Source: Mucilaginibacter sp. L3T2-6 (GTDB lineage Bacteria; Bacteroidota; Bacteroidia; Sphingobacteriales; Sphingobacteriaceae). From it: 64,000 nucleotides of DNA. Within the stretch, counting starts at the first letter, position 1. Each line of letters starts with the position of its first letter. The stretch spans positions 244,206 to 308,205 of the forward strand of contig NZ_JAUMKC010000004.1 of the NCBI RefSeq assembly GCF_030519355.1, read 5' to 3'. Below, piece by piece: positions 7,411 through 17,841 of the stretch. A model generated the notes under the pieces. That model had not been told where the DNA came from, ran no database searches, and saw only the letters and a list, made by a program, of their open reading frames with translations. The translations under genes and the position numbers were made by a program.

Positions 7411-9633
7411 TTGGAGCACCAGGAATTAACTACCGTTGAAACCGCCAAAGATTTAGGCTTACTACCCGAAGAGTTTGAACGCATAAAAGAGATATTAGGG
7501 CGTGTGCCCAACTTTACCGAACTGTCTATCTTTTCGGTAATGTGGAGCGAGCATTGCTCCTACAAAAATTCTATTACATGGCTGAAAACCCTTCCCAAGG
7601 ACGGTCCGCGTATGCTGGCCAAGGCGGGTGAGGAAAATGCAGGACTGGTTGATCTGGGCGGCGGCGTTGGCTGTGCTTTTAAAATAGAATCACATAACCA
7701 CCCTTCTGCATTGGAGCCCTACCAGGGCGCAGCTACAGGTGTTGGCGGTATCAACCGTGACATTTTCACGATGGGTGCGAGGCCGATCGCACAGCTAAAC
7801 TCATTGCGTTTCGGCGATTTAAACCTCGACCGCACCAAATGGCTGGTTAAAGGCGTAGTTAAGGGTATCAGCCACTATGGCAATGCTTTCGGCATTCCAA
7901 CTGTTGGCGGCGAGTTGTTTTTCGACGACTGCTATAACGTAAACCCGCTGGTAAATGCATTCTCGGCAGGTATTGTTAAAGAAGGCGAAACCGTATCGGC
8001 AATTTCTTATGGCGCGGGCAATCCTGTATATATTGTAGGTTCTGCCACAGGTAAAGATGGTATACACGGTGCGGCATTTGCATCAAAAGATATTACCGAA
8101 GATTCGGTCAACGATCTACCGGCTGTGCAGGTAGGCGACCCGTTCCAGGAAAAACTATTGCTTGAAGCGACACTGGAAGTAATTAAAACCGGTGCGGTTG
8201 TAGGTATGCAGGATATGGGAGCGGCAGGTATTATCTGCTCAAACTCTGAAATGTCTGCAAAAGGTGAATCAGGTATGATCATCCACCTCGACCGTGTGCC
8301 AATGCGCCAGGAAAACATGAAGCCTTACGAAATCCTGTTGTCTGAATCGCAGGAACGTATGCTGATCGTGGTAAAGAAAGGCCGGGAAGCAGAAGTTGAA
8401 GCTGTATTTGATAAATGGGATTTAAACTGTGCCATCATTGGTGAAGTTACAGACAGCAAGCGCCTTGAATATTACATGAACGGCGAGCTGGTGGCTGATG
8501 TCCCTGCCGACGACCTGGTGTTAGGCGGCGGCGCTCCGGTTTATACCCGCGAGTACAAAGAGCCGGCTTATTTTGCTGAGAACCAGAAATTTAATATTGA
8601 CGATATTGAGGAGCCGGCTGACCTGGTTGCGGTTGCTGAGCATTTGATTGGTCACCCTAACATTGCATCAAAGCGCTGGGTAACCGACCAATATGATTCA
8701 ATGATCGGTACCTCAACTATGACCACCAACCGTCCAAGCGACGCTGCTGTGGTTGCGGTGAAAGATACTGACAAAGCTATAGTTATTACTGTTGATTGTA
8801 ACTCGCGTTATGTATATGCCGATCCGCAAAAAGGTACGGCCATCGCAGTTGCGGAAGCAGCGCGCAATATCACCTGCGCAGGTGGCGAGCCTGTTGCCAT
8901 AACCAACTGTTTAAACTTTGGTAATCCTTACAAGCCGGAAGTTTACTGGCAGTTTGTTGGCGCCATAAAAGGCATGGGAGAAGCCTGCAGCAAGTTCGAG
9001 ACACCTGTGACCGGTGGCAATGTAAGCTTTTATAACCAGTCGACAGACGATGGCCCGGTATTCCCGACACCAACCATCGGTATGCTGGGGGTGATGGACG
9101 ATCTGGCGAACCTTATGACATTGGACTTTAAACAGCCCGGCGATTTGGTTTACCTGGTCGGCGAATCGGTTAACGATATCGCTTCATCACAATATTTGGC
9201 CTCATACCATAAGATACTGGCAGCACCCGCCCCATATTTCGATTTGGAAAAAGAGTATGCCATGCACCAGGTTATCAAGGAGCTAATTCAGAGTAGAGTT
9301 ATACAATCGGCTCACGACGTTGCCGACGGTGGTCTGTATGTTGCGCTCGTAGAATCATCATTGCCCAATAAACTTGGCTTCGAAATTTCGACCGATGCAG
9401 GTATCCGTAAAGACGCCTTCCTGTTCGGCGAGGCCCAGGGCAGGGTAGTAGTAAGTGTGTCGCCGGATGACCAGGAGCGCTTTGTTGAGCTGATGGCAAC
9501 CAGCGAGATTGACTTTAGTTTGCTGGGTACGGTTACCAACGGTTTCCTTAATGTTGATGAGCAACTGTTTGGCCATATCACCGATATCAAGATGGTGTAT
9601 GACAATGTGCTGCATGAGATATTGGGAGCCTGA
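7411..9633 (+). CDS. purL: Phosphoribosylformylglycinamidine synthase subunit PurL
   Basis: A 740-residue protein of the short PurL type, which makes formylglycinamidine ribonucleotide from FGAR, glutamine-derived ammonia and ATP in purine synthesis. Landmarks include [13 protein letters not shown] with the conserved His, [23 protein letters not shown] (ATP/Mg site region), GGNVSFYNQ and [15 protein letters not shown]. The length fits the small form that needs separate PurS and PurQ, which are not in this window. The start is TTG at 7411: no in-frame ATG occurs until about residue 44, which would cut into the conserved N-terminus, and the promoter position fits. A hairpin terminator follows the stop. 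Confidence 0.95.
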   Translation: MEHQELTTVETAKDLGLLPEEFERIKEILGRVPNFTELSIFSVMWSEHCSYKNSITWLKTLPKDGPRMLAKAGEENAGLVDLGGGVGCAFKIESHNHPSALEPYQGAATGVGGINRDIFTMGARPIAQLNSLRFGDLNLDRTKWLVKGVVKGISHYGNAFGIPTVGGELFFDDCYNVNPLVNAFSAGIVKEGETVSAISYGAGNPVYIVGSATGKDGIHGAAFASKDITEDSVNDLPAVQVGDPFQEKLLLEATLEVIKTGAVVGMQDMGAAGIICSNSEMSAKGESGMIIHLDRVPMRQENMKPYEILLSESQERMLIVVKKGREAEVEAVFDKWDLNCAIIGEVTDSKRLEYYMNGELVADVPADDLVLGGGAPVYTREYKEPAYFAENQKFNIDDIEEPADLVAVAEHLIGHPNIASKRWVTDQYDSMIGTSTMTTNRPSDAAVVAVKDTDKAIVITVDCNSRYVYADPQKGTAIAVAEAARNITCAGGEPVAITNCLNFGNPYKPEVYWQFVGAIKGMGEACSKFETPVTGGNVSFYNQSTDDGPVFPTPTIGMLGVMDDLANLMTLDFKQPGDLVYLVGESVNDIASSQYLASYHKILAAPAPYFDLEKEYAMHQVIKELIQSRVIQSAHDVADGGLYVALVESSLPNKLGFEISTDAGIRKDAFLFGEAQGRVVVSVSPDDQERFVELMATSEIDFSLLGTVTNGFLNVDEQLFGHITDIKMVYDNVLHEILGA

Positions 9634-9677
9634 TTTTTTTCTGTGATTCCGAGTATAGCTAAGAATCTTATAAAAAC

Positions 9678-9717
9678 AACAGGCAGGCGAGCCATAAGTA
9701 TTTGCCTGCCTGTTTTA
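9678..9717 (+). terminator. Intrinsic terminator of purL
   Basis: Arms aacaggcaggc (9678-9688) and gcctgcctgtt (9704-9714) pair perfectly over 11 bp around a 15-base loop and are followed by a short T-rich stretch, 45 bp after the purL stop. Confidence 0.8.
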
Positions 9718-9822
9718 ATTATGCAGGTAATCGAACATCTGTTTTCACTACAGCAAATACGTCGTTCTTTAAAGAGAATGGTTGAGTGTTGCCCATAACG
9801 ACGAAAACCTTTATGTTTGGTT

Positions 9823-11526
9823 ATGTCGAAAGGAACGGAAAAGAATACTTATGATGCCATCGTTATAGGCTCGGGCATCAGCGGAGGCTGGGCAGCGAAG
9901 GAATTATGTGAATTGGGTTTAAAAACGCTGGTGCTGGAGCGGGGGCGTAATGTTGAGCATATAAAAGATTATCCTACTGCTACAATGCCGCCCTGGGACT
10001 TTAAGCACCGCGGCCGTTTGACCACCGAAATATTAAAAGACAATCCGTTGATAAGTAAAGCTGCAGGCTACGGAGAGGACAACGCGCATTTTTTTGTAAA
10101 AGACAAAGATCATCCCTATATACAGGAAAAGCCTTTCGACTGGATACGGGGCTACCAGGTTGGTGGTAAATCGCTTACCTGGGGGCGTGCCTGCCAGCGC
10201 TGGAGTGAATATGAATTCACCAATCCTGAACGTTTCGGCTATGGCATTGCCTGGCCGATAGGGTATAGCGATGTGGCGCCCTGGTATTCGCATGTGGAAA
10301 AATTTATCGGCGTTTGCGGCAACAAGGACGGGCTTGATGCTATGCCAGACGGTGAATTTCTACCCCCTTTCGAAATGAATGCTGTACAGGAAGTCATCAG
10401 CAAAAGGATAAGAGAACATTACCCGGACAGGCACTTAGTACACGCCCGCTGGGCGCATTTAACCAAACCTAACCAGATCCACATAGACCAGGGACGGGTA
10501 AAGTGCCAGGCGCGGAATCTTTGTATGCGCGGATGTCCGTTCGGAGGATATTTCAGTTCGGTGAGCTCAACACTACCATGGGCAAAACGCACCGGTAAGC
10601 TTACTGTAAGGCCTTTTTCGGTTGTTCACTCTGTTATATATGATGAAAAACTGGGAAAGGCTACCGGCGTAAGGGTTATTGATACCAACACCAAAGAGCA
10701 AACAGATTACTTTGCACGTATCATATTCTTAAATGCATCTGCCTTAAATACCAATTTAATATTGCTCAATTCAAAATCCAACCGTTTTCCGAATGGCTTA
10801 GGTAATGACAATGGCCTGCTTGGCAAATATGTGGCTTTTCAAAATTATCGCGCGTCTCTGGGGGCAGAAATGGAGGGTTATCTTGACAGCTATTATTACG
10901 GACGAAACCCGACGGAACTGATCCTTGCAAATTACCGAAACCTGTACACCCAGGAAACAGATTATTTCGGCGGATTTACCACCTTTATGGGTGCCGGCCG
11001 CGAACGCGGACCGGTTGAAACGGCAAATGGGGAGATAGGCGCCAATTTCAAGGATTCGCTGACAGAGCCTGGCCGCTGGACCCTTTACATGTACATGCAG
11101 GGCGAGACTGTGCCTAAAATAACTAATCATGTCCGCTTGAGCAACGACCAGAAGGATCAATGGGGAATCCCTTTATTGATCACATCTGTTGAATATGACG
11201 ATAACGATGAGCGCATGGTGCAGGACTTTTTGAAACAAAGCAAGGAAATGCTTGAAAAGGCAGGCTGCACAAATATCACCACCTACGAGAATAAGCAAAA
11301 TCCGGGGCTGGATATCCATGAAATGGGCGGCTGCCGTATGGGTAAAGATCCCAAAACTTCTCTTTTAAATGGATGGAACCAACTACATCTTTGCAAGAAT
11401 GTTTTTGTTACCGACGGCGCATGTATGACCAGCACGGGGAATCAGAGTCCATCAATATTATATATGGCGCTTACTGCCAGGGCAGCAAATTATGCAGCGG
11501 CAGAAATGAAAAAAGGAAATTTGTAA
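9823..11526 (+). CDS. GMC-family oxidoreductase
   Basis: A 567-residue FAD enzyme of the glucose-methanol-choline oxidoreductase family. The N-terminal Rossmann motif is AIVIGSGISGGWAAKELCE with the acidic end LVLERGR, and the C-terminal GMC signature is the HEMGGCRMG and VTDGACMTSTGNQSPSI region, which supplies the catalytic His pair. GGKSLTWGRACQRWS is the GMC motif that covers the flavin. Length and features resemble the large subunit of sugar or gluconate dehydrogenases, which often pair with a small Tat-exported subunit and a cytochrome; neither is adjacent. No signal peptide is visible. The ATG at 9823 is preferred to the TTG two codons upstream. Substrate unknown, probably a sugar or polyol. 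Confidence 0.9.
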   Translation: MSKGTEKNTYDAIVIGSGISGGWAAKELCELGLKTLVLERGRNVEHIKDYPTATMPPWDFKHRGRLTTEILKDNPLISKAAGYGEDNAHFFVKDKDHPYIQEKPFDWIRGYQVGGKSLTWGRACQRWSEYEFTNPERFGYGIAWPIGYSDVAPWYSHVEKFIGVCGNKDGLDAMPDGEFLPPFEMNAVQEVISKRIREHYPDRHLVHARWAHLTKPNQIHIDQGRVKCQARNLCMRGCPFGGYFSSVSSTLPWAKRTGKLTVRPFSVVHSVIYDEKLGKATGVRVIDTNTKEQTDYFARIIFLNASALNTNLILLNSKSNRFPNGLGNDNGLLGKYVAFQNYRASLGAEMEGYLDSYYYGRNPTELILANYRNLYTQETDYFGGFTTFMGAGRERGPVETANGEIGANFKDSLTEPGRWTLYMYMQGETVPKITNHVRLSNDQKDQWGIPLLITSVEYDDNDERMVQDFLKQSKEMLEKAGCTNITTYENKQNPGLDIHEMGGCRMGKDPKTSLLNGWNQLHLCKNVFVTDGACMTSTGNQSPSILYMALTARAANYAAAEMKKGNL

Positions 11527-11704
11527 TGCTTTTTCTGTTTGCGTAATTATTAAACTCTGCGCCAGCACTGCCGCAAACCCGGCGATACCTTAACGCCAAC
11601 ACCGGAACGGATATTTTTTAATAAGTGTTAAAATTACAATAATTAATCAATTTGTTAATCATTCTTTTTACATTAGCCTAAACAAATAAACCAATTCAAT
11701 CGCC

Positions 11705-13153
11705 GTGAAAAAAGTAATCGTTATCATTCTGTGTTTTACATTTACCGCTATCATTAATAGTGTCTATGCGCAAGACCGCTATCAGGCAACCTGGGAGTCT
11801 TTATCGAAATACAAAACTCCGGATTGGTTCCGTGATGCTAAGTTTGGGATATTTATTCATTGGGGCGTTTATTCTGTTCCTGCTTTTGGTTCCGAATGGT
11901 ACCCGCGGCAAATGTACCAGGTTGGATCAAATGAATATAAACATCACATAGCAACTTATGGTCCGCAGAATAAATTCGGTTACAAAGACTTTATCCCCAT
12001 GTTTAAAGCCGAAAAGTTTGATCCTCAGGCTTGGGTGGCCTTATTTAAAAAGGCAGGCGCTAAATACGTTGTACCGGTTGCCGAACATCACGACGGGTTT
12101 GCCATGTACAAAACATCCCTTTCCAAATGGAATGCTTTCAATATGGGGCCTCATCGCGACGTAGTTGGCGAGCTGGCTGCTGAAGTGAAAAAGCAAGGAT
12201 TGATATTCGGCCTGTCATCACATCGCATAGAGCACTGGTTCTTTTTAAACGGCGGCAAAAAGTTTGATTCGGATGTGCTCGACCCAAAATACGCCGATTT
12301 TTACGGGCCGGCGCACGAGGAGAATGAAACTATGTCGCCCGAGTATATGAACGACTGGCTGATGCGAGACATTGAGTTGGTTAATAATTACCAGCCTCAA
12401 TTGGTTTGGTTTGACTGGTGGATAGAGCAGCCGGCGCTTACGGCATACCGCAAATCATTCGCTGCATTTTATTACAATAAAGGATTGGACTGGAACAAAG
12501 GCGTAGTCATCAATTATAAAAACAGCTCGTTCCCCGACGGTACGGCTGTGCTCGACCTGGAGCGCGGCAAACTGGGCGCAATCCGGGAACAGGCCTGGCA
12601 AACGGATGATGCCATCGGCAACCAGTCGTGGGGATATACTACTACCAATACCTTTAAGGATGCACGCTATGTGGTAACCAATCTGGTTGATATTGTTAGC
12701 AAAAACGGAAATCTGCTGCTGAATATCGGCCCAAAGCCGGATGGAACCATTACTGACGGGGAAACGCAGACTTTACTGGGCACAGGCAAATGGCTTGATG
12801 TAAACGGAGATGCCATATACGGAACACGCCCCTGGAAAATATATGGCGAAGGACCCACCAAATCAGCCAGCGGCTCATTTGCCGACCAGAAAGAACCATT
12901 TACCTGGCGTGATGTACGGTTCACAACCAAGGGCGACTTGCTTTACATCACAGCATTAGGCTTGCCGGAAGGGCCGCTAAACATTAAAGCCCTGGGCGTT
13001 AAAGCCGGCAACGGCAAGGTTGCGGGCATTAAAATGCTGGGTACCGGCGGCGCCGTTTCATGGACGCAGAAAGACAATGAACTGGTCATTCAGCCATCAA
13101 AAAAATATCCCTCGGAATATGCGGTAAGTTATGTAGTGTCGTTCGTTCGTTAA
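11705..13153 (+). CDS. Alpha-L-fucosidase, GH29
   Basis: A 482-residue secreted glycoside hydrolase. A GTG start gives a signal peptide (KKVIVIILCFTFTAIINSVYA, cleavage before QDRY). GH29 landmarks: WFRDAKFGIFIHWGVYSVPAF, AEHHDGFAMY, and LVWFDWW, in which Asp237 is the expected catalytic nucleophile. NLVDIVSKNGNLLLNIGPKPDG closes the catalytic barrel, followed by a short beta-sandwich. It releases alpha-linked fucose from plant or host glycans in the periplasm or outside the cell. It stands alone, not in a SusCD polysaccharide locus. Confidence 0.93.
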   Translation: MKKVIVIILCFTFTAIINSVYAQDRYQATWESLSKYKTPDWFRDAKFGIFIHWGVYSVPAFGSEWYPRQMYQVGSNEYKHHIATYGPQNKFGYKDFIPMFKAEKFDPQAWVALFKKAGAKYVVPVAEHHDGFAMYKTSLSKWNAFNMGPHRDVVGELAAEVKKQGLIFGLSSHRIEHWFFLNGGKKFDSDVLDPKYADFYGPAHEENETMSPEYMNDWLMRDIELVNNYQPQLVWFDWWIEQPALTAYRKSFAAFYYNKGLDWNKGVVINYKNSSFPDGTAVLDLERGKLGAIREQAWQTDDAIGNQSWGYTTTNTFKDARYVVTNLVDIVSKNGNLLLNIGPKPDGTITDGETQTLLGTGKWLDVNGDAIYGTRPWKIYGEGPTKSASGSFADQKEPFTWRDVRFTTKGDLLYITALGLPEGPLNIKALGVKAGNGKVAGIKMLGTGGAVSWTQKDNELVIQPSKKYPSEYAVSYVVSFVR

Positions 13154-13169
13154 TTATTTTAAACTCTGT

Positions 13170-13177
13170 TATTTTTG
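13170..13177 (+). promoter_or_regulatory. Candidate -7 box for the small lipoprotein gene
   Basis: TATTTTTG matches TAnnTTTG and lies 32 bp before the GTG start at 13209. No clear TTTG -33 box is seen at the expected distance, so support comes from the -7 element and its position alone. Confidence 0.4.
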
Positions 13178-13208
13178 CAACCGGTAACCCGGTTCTAAAA
13201 ATTATAAG

Positions 13209-13562
13209 GTGATAAAAAAGATCAAATATTTACTGCTTGTTATTCCGTTATCGTTTCTATTAACTTCTTGCGATAAGCGGCAGGATAAGGCCGAGGAACT
13301 GGTAAAGGATTATTTACAGGAACATCTTTCTGATTTCAGCAGTTATAAAAGTCAAGGCTTTTCAAAAGTAGTCAAACTGAAAGATAAAACGTTTCCAGGC
13401 GCTAAGGCGCCTGTACGAGCTTTCGGTCGCTGGGAAATAGAGCACAGGTACAGCTACACAAACGGGAACGGCGCTCCAGTTACCGAAACAAAATTTTTCG
13501 AGATCGACAGCGCGTTCACACATGCTTCCTGCTGTTACATACAAATGTCAGACGCAAGATAA
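13209..13562 (+). CDS. Small lipoprotein of unknown function
   Basis: A 117-residue protein starting at GTG. The N-terminus is a lipoprotein signal (KKIKYLLLVIPLSFLLTSC, lipobox LTSC with the Cys at about position 21). The mature part has a charged helix (DKAEELVKDYLQEHL) and a beta-rich C-terminal half containing EIEHRYSYTNGNGAPVTETKFFEID. I do not recognise a family. It ends 34 bp before trmN6, so the two may be co-transcribed, but their roles look unrelated. Confidence 0.7.
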   Translation: MIKKIKYLLLVIPLSFLLTSCDKRQDKAEELVKDYLQEHLSDFSSYKSQGFSKVVKLKDKTFPGAKAPVRAFGRWEIEHRYSYTNGNGAPVTETKFFEIDSAFTHASCCYIQMSDAR

Positions 13563-13596
13563 ATGGCTTCGCGCACGGCCATTTAAAATAAGGCTT

Positions 13597-14301
13597 ATGT
13601 TCAGATTCAAGCAGTTTAATATCGATCAAACGGGCTGCGCTATGAAGATTAATACAGATGGCGTGCTGCTCGGGGCGATGGCAACCGGGTTGCGCCCCGG
13701 ACGAATACTGGACATTGGCACCGGAACCGGAGTGATCGCACTGATGCTGGCCCAGCGATGTAACGAAGTGCAGATAGATGCCGTGGAAATTGATGCTGGT
13801 GCAGCTAAGACCGCAGCGATAAACTTTCAGAACTCGCCCTTTAGCAAAAAATTAAAAGTATTCAATTCCGACATCGGCAATTTTTTTGAAAGACAGGAAG
13901 GGGACAAGTATGATTTAATCGTCTCAAATCCGCCGTTTTACATCAATGCGCTTGAATCGCCAAAGGTAAATAAATCACTGGCGAAGCATGCAAATACCGA
14001 TTTTTTTGAAAGGCTGATTAAGGATATTGCCGGCTATTTGTCTCCGGATGGTTTATGCTGGATGATACTGCCGGTGCAAACGGCCGTTGTTATAAAAGAA
14101 TTGATAACGAAAAATGGTTTGTATGTGCAAAAGACGATAGGCATACATTCATTTGAAGACTCTGATCCTCACCGGGAGATTGTTTGCCTGGGATTGAATG
14201 ATATCGGGCATGAAGCCGCCAAATTTGTTATATACAAGTTGAAAGACGTTTATACCGATGCGTACAAAACCTTGCTGCAACCCTATTTTATTAATTTCTA
14301 A
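13597..14301 (+). CDS. trmN6: tRNA1(Val) adenine-37 N6-methyltransferase
   Basis: A 234-residue class I SAM-dependent methyltransferase. The SAM-binding glycine loop is ILDIGTGTGVIALMLAQR, an acidic residue follows in VEIDAG, and VSNPPFY is the NPPY-type motif of N6-adenine methyltransferases. The N-terminal FNIDQTGCAMKINTDGVLLGA block is typical of the YfiC/TrmN6 family, which methylates A37 of tRNA-Val. The frame is open upstream to 13522, overlapping the lipoprotein gene, but the ATG at 13597 gives the family's usual N-terminus (MFRFKQFNI). Confidence 0.9.
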   Translation: MFRFKQFNIDQTGCAMKINTDGVLLGAMATGLRPGRILDIGTGTGVIALMLAQRCNEVQIDAVEIDAGAAKTAAINFQNSPFSKKLKVFNSDIGNFFERQEGDKYDLIVSNPPFYINALESPKVNKSLAKHANTDFFERLIKDIAGYLSPDGLCWMILPVQTAVVIKELITKNGLYVQKTIGIHSFEDSDPHREIVCLGLNDIGHEAAKFVIYKLKDVYTDAYKTLLQPYFINF

Positions 14302-14310
14302 ACCTGCCCA

Positions 14311-14805
14311 ATGACTAAAATAGGACTAATTTCCGATACGCACAGCTATCTTGATGATGCTGTTTTTAAGCATTTTGAAAACTGCGATGAAATATGGCAT
14401 GCCGGGGATTTTGGCAGCATTGAGGTAGCTGATAAACTGGCCGGCTTTAAGCCCCTTAAAGGAGTTTACGGCAATATAGACGGTAACGGGATAAGGCAAA
14501 CCTATCCGGAGCACCTGCGCTTTAGATGCGAAAACGTTGATGTGTGGATGACCCATATCGGCGGCTATCCCGACAGGTATAGTGCATATGTTAAACCGGA
14601 GATTTACACCAAACCGCCGCAGCTGTTTATAAGCGGCCACTCACATATACTTAAAGTTATTTACGATAAAAAGATAAGCTGCCTGCACCTCAACCCCGGC
14701 GCAGCCGGTAAGCAAGGGTGGCAAAAAGTGCGCACCATGATGCGATTTGCCATAGATGACGATAAAATAAAAGATCTGCAGGTAATTGAGTTGGGAGGTA
14801 AGTGA
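14311..14805 (+). CDS. YfcE-type metallophosphoesterase
   Basis: A 164-residue cytoplasmic phosphodiesterase of the MJ0936/YfcE family. All metal-binding motifs are present in order: ISDTHS (residues 7-12), HAGDFGS, VYGNIDG, THIGGYP and SGHSHI. The family cleaves simple phosphodiesters in vitro with Mn; the natural substrate is usually unknown. It starts 9 bp after trmN6 and is very likely in the same transcript. Confidence 0.88.
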   Translation: MTKIGLISDTHSYLDDAVFKHFENCDEIWHAGDFGSIEVADKLAGFKPLKGVYGNIDGNGIRQTYPEHLRFRCENVDVWMTHIGGYPDRYSAYVKPEIYTKPPQLFISGHSHILKVIYDKKISCLHLNPGAAGKQGWQKVRTMMRFAIDDDKIKDLQVIELGGK

Positions 14806-14923
14806 GTTTACAGTTCGCGGTATGCAGTTTGCAGTCGTTTGGTTAATTTCAAGCTTTAATCAAATCGGTTAGCGTATTTTGAGGTGATTTATTGGCAGCT
14901 GCTCACTGAAAACTGCCAACTCC

Positions 14924-15394
14924 TTATAGCAAATCGCCTCTTGCGCTCTCTGCCTCAAAAACAGAGTCGATCAATAAACCCTTCTGTTTTCCGGCTGCTA
15001 CGGCCAATTGATCGCAGCGTTCATTTTCGGGATGACCGTTATGGCCTCGAACCCATACGAATTTTATTTTGTGAATTTTGCTGATCTCGAGGTAACGGAG
15101 CCAAAGGTCTTTGTTCTTTTTTCCGGCGAAGCCTTTTTGCAGCCAACCCTGCAGCCAACGCTTTTCAATGGCGTCGATAACATACTTGGAGTCCGAAAAA
15201 ATGGTTACATCCTGGTTGGGGCTTTTCAGGGCTTCCAGCCCTTTTATAACCGCCAGCAGTTCCATGCGGTTGTTAGTGGTTTTGCGAAAACCTTCGGACA
15301 GTTCCTTGTAATGTTTGCCCGAACGCAGAATCACCCCATATCCGCCCGGTCCCGGGTTGCCGCTGGATGCACCGTCTGTAAAAATTTCAATCAT
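14924..15394 (-). CDS. rnhA: Ribonuclease HI
   Basis: A 156-residue RNase HI, which cuts the RNA strand of RNA-DNA hybrids. The catalytic D-E-D-D set is visible in FTDGASSGNPGPGG, NRMELLAV, FSDSKYV and NERCDQLA. The basic handle region KRWLQGWLQKGFAGKKNKDLW is present. The frame continues upstream to 15448, but ATG at 15394 gives the normal N-terminus (MIEIFTDG); the upstream codons are translated from a repeat that lies between a -7 box (15437-15444) and the start. Confidence 0.93.
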   Translation of the reverse strand: MIEIFTDGASSGNPGPGGYGVILRSGKHYKELSEGFRKTTNNRMELLAVIKGLEALKSPNQDVTIFSDSKYVIDAIEKRWLQGWLQKGFAGKKNKDLWLRYLEISKIHKIKFVWVRGHNGHPENERCDQLAVAAGKQKGLLIDSVFEAESARGDLL

Positions 15395-15444
15395 TGTATA
15401 GTCCATAGACCATGGTCGATAGTCCATAGTCAGCTTCAAAAGTA
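15395..15444 (-). promoter_or_regulatory. rnhA -7 box and repeat-containing leader
   Basis: On the minus strand TACTTTTG (15444-15437) matches TAnnTTTG. Between it and the start codon lies a run of near-repeats of ctatggacta / gaccatggtctatgg, partly palindromic. This puts a self-complementary word repeat in the presumed 5' leader. Confidence 0.45.
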
Positions 15445-15510
15445 GCAAACATTAGCGTAATTGCTTATGAAAAACGCATCGCCCGTCGTCTATGTTCTAT
15501 GAATCATGGA

Positions 15511-17598
15511 CTAAGAAAGTTTCTTCCCTTTCAGCCTCAGCGAATTCCCAATTACTACTACATCGCTAAAAGCCATGGCAAATGCGCCCACCATTGGGTT
15601 TAAAAAACCAAGTGCGGCTACCGGGATCGCCACTATGTTATAGGCAAAGGCCCAGAAAAGGTTTTGCCTGATAGTAAGCAGTGTGTGCCTGCTGATCTGC
15701 AAAAACTTAACCACCGAGTGCAGGTCGGTATTCAGCAGGATCACCCGTGCGGATTGTATGGCTACCTGGCTGGCGTCGTTCATAGATACACCTACATCAG
15801 CGCGGGTTAGCGCAGGCGCGTCGTTAATGCCGTCGCCGATCATTATGGTTTTTCCTTTTTGGCGGTAGATGTCGATTACCTGCAGCTTCTCCTCAGGCAG
15901 CATTTCGCCATGTACATCATCTATACCGATCAGCCTTGCAACTTTATGGCAACGGGCATTTTTATCGCCGCTTAATAGCACCGGTGTGATGTTCATTTTT
16001 TTTAGTTGCGCTACCAGGTTTGCCGCGTCAGGCTTAATTTCATCATCAATAGATATTTGAGCCAGCGGCTCTTGATTCTTATAAAGTGAAATATTAAACC
16101 CATCATCGCCTGACTTACCGGAGCCCAGGAAATAATGATTGCCGTTGGCATCTTCGGCCCTCATTCCCAAGCCTTTCTCTTCCTTAGCCGACTTTAAGAT
16201 TACTTTATTTTGGGGCAATGCCTTTAACTCGCTGATGAGCGATTTTGCTATCGGGTGGCTTGAACGTTCCTCAATCGCTGTAATAATGCCTCTTACCTGT
16301 TCCGGGCTGTTTTCGCCTTCAATCTTTATTTCATTAATGCGGAATTTGCCCGTGGTGAGGGTACCGGTTTTATCGAACACCACATATTTGGTATGCGCAA
16401 CCGCTTCAACTGTATCGCCCCCTTTTATCAGGATGCCATTTTTAGCAGCCCGCCCCAGGCCAACCATAACGGCCGTAGGGGTCGCCAGGCCCATAGCGCA
16501 TGGACAGGATATAACCAGCACCGCAACGGCGTTCATTAAAGCGGTTTGCATTGAAGTATGCGTTGCAAAATAGGTAAGTGCGAATGTTACGAGCGAGATC
16601 AATATAACCGCCGGAACAAATATGGCCGCTACCTGATCACCCAGCTTTTGTACCGGCGGCTTGGCGGCCTGTGCTTTTTTCATAAGATCGATGATCTGGG
16701 CAAGTACGGTGTTCGAGCCGACCTTGGTGGCCAGCATATGGATGTTGCCGTGCTGAATAATAGTGCCGCCGATTACTTTATCATATTTTCCTTTTTCAAC
16801 GGGGATGCTCTCGCCGGTAAGCATACTCTCGTCAACAGATGCGTTGCCCGACAATACCTCTCCATCTACCGGGATCTTGTCGCCCTGATTTACCAGTAAT
16901 GTATCGCCCGGTCTTACTTCTTTTGCGTTTATTACCTCGATGGCGCCGTTAATCACCCGGTTGGCATTTACCTGTTGTATTTTTATCAGATCCTTTACGG
17001 CCGAGGTAGTTTGCGTTACCGATCGCTTTTCAAGAACATTGCCAAGCAGCACCAGTGTAATAATGGTAGCGCAGGTTTCGTAAAACTGGTATTGTGCGCC
17101 CAGGTTTTTAACGGTGCCCACCAGGCTGTACACAAAAGCGGCAGTTGAGCCAACAAATATCAGCACGTCCATATTGGGCACGCCACCCCGGATAGAGTTA
17201 ACAGCGCTTTTGCCGAAATGAAGGCAGCCCACCAAAAATACCGGTATACACAATACCAGCTGAACTATCGGATTATGCAAAAAATGCCATGGTAAAACCA
17301 TGTGCAGCAATAGCGGAGCGGTGAGTATGGCGCAAAAAATGAACTTGTTTTCCACCTTTTCATAAAAGGGGATAGCGTGGGTAGCCTGATCTTCGACAAC
17401 CTTAAAGCCGAGACCCTCTATATCTTTGACGATCTCGGGCAGGGCAACCGAACCATCGTTGGAGAATTTCACCTCTTCGCCGGCAAAATCAACCAGGATA
17501 TTGTGCATGCCCTTTTTCTCCAGAAGCTTATGTACAGACATGGCGCAATTACTACAATGCATCCCCGTCACGTTCAATTCAATCAATTGCTCTGCCAT
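15511..17598 (-). CDS. copA: Copper-translocating P-type ATPase
   Basis: A 695-residue P1B-type ATPase that exports monovalent copper (or silver) from the cytoplasm. One N-terminal HMA metal-binding domain has GMHCSNC (Cys15 and Cys18). The membrane metal site is CPC in [13 protein letters not shown] (about residue 363), the phosphorylated Asp is in DKTGTLT (about 411), and the hinge motif is [12 protein letters not shown]. The open frame extends 60 codons further upstream, but that part is not conserved-looking and includes a -7 box, so ATG at 17598 is chosen. No CopZ chaperone or regulator is next to it. Confidence 0.93.
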   Translation of the reverse strand: MAEQLIELNVTGMHCSNCAMSVHKLLEKKGMHNILVDFAGEEVKFSNDGSVALPEIVKDIEGLGFKVVEDQATHAIPFYEKVENKFIFCAILTAPLLLHMVLPWHFLHNPIVQLVLCIPVFLVGCLHFGKSAVNSIRGGVPNMDVLIFVGSTAAFVYSLVGTVKNLGAQYQFYETCATIITLVLLGNVLEKRSVTQTTSAVKDLIKIQQVNANRVINGAIEVINAKEVRPGDTLLVNQGDKIPVDGEVLSGNASVDESMLTGESIPVEKGKYDKVIGGTIIQHGNIHMLATKVGSNTVLAQIIDLMKKAQAAKPPVQKLGDQVAAIFVPAVILISLVTFALTYFATHTSMQTALMNAVAVLVISCPCAMGLATPTAVMVGLGRAAKNGILIKGGDTVEAVAHTKYVVFDKTGTLTTGKFRINEIKIEGENSPEQVRGIITAIEERSSHPIAKSLISELKALPQNKVILKSAKEEKGLGMRAEDANGNHYFLGSGKSGDDGFNISLYKNQEPLAQISIDDEIKPDAANLVAQLKKMNITPVLLSGDKNARCHKVARLIGIDDVHGEMLPEEKLQVIDIYRQKGKTIMIGDGINDAPALTRADVGVSMNDASQVAIQSARVILLNTDLHSVVKFLQISRHTLLTIRQNLFWAFAYNIVAIPVAALGFLNPMVGAFAMAFSDVVVIGNSLRLKGKKLS

Positions 17599-17602
17599 AG
17601 TA

Positions 17603-17610
17603 CAAAGGTA
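17603..17610 (-). promoter_or_regulatory. copA -7 box, possibly leaderless transcript
   Basis: On the minus strand TACCTTTG (17610-17603) matches TAnnTTTG and ends only 4 bp before the copA ATG. Transcription would start at or next to the start codon, giving a leaderless or near-leaderless mRNA. No clear -33 box is seen. Confidence 0.45.
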
Positions 17611-17796
17611 CCTATTAACTAAAATGGTTCTGAATAAAACGGGTAAGCTGATTGTAAATTTGTGGGTGGGTGGTGGAACGTTGCAAAGCTGAAATGTTAT
17701 TTGGCGCTGACAGTCAGTAATTTGTAAAATATCGTGGCTTAACCTTCCAAGTTTCCAACATGCAAACATTACAACCATTTAACAAATAAAAAAACC

Positions 17797-17828
17797 TTTG
17801 CAGAATAACCGGGAAATATCTATTTTTG
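17797..17828 (+). promoter_or_regulatory. Promoter of tRNA-His
   Basis: TTTG (17797-17800) and TATTTTTG (17821-17828) are separated by 20 bases, close to the ideal Bacteroidota arrangement TTTG-N19-TAnnTTTG. The tRNA begins 13 bp further on. Confidence 0.75.
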
Positions 17829-17841
17829 CAAACTCCAAAAC

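Noticed and set aside
16139..16573. 144-codon frame opposite copA
   Set aside because: Antisense shadow; copA motifs on the other strand are continuous.
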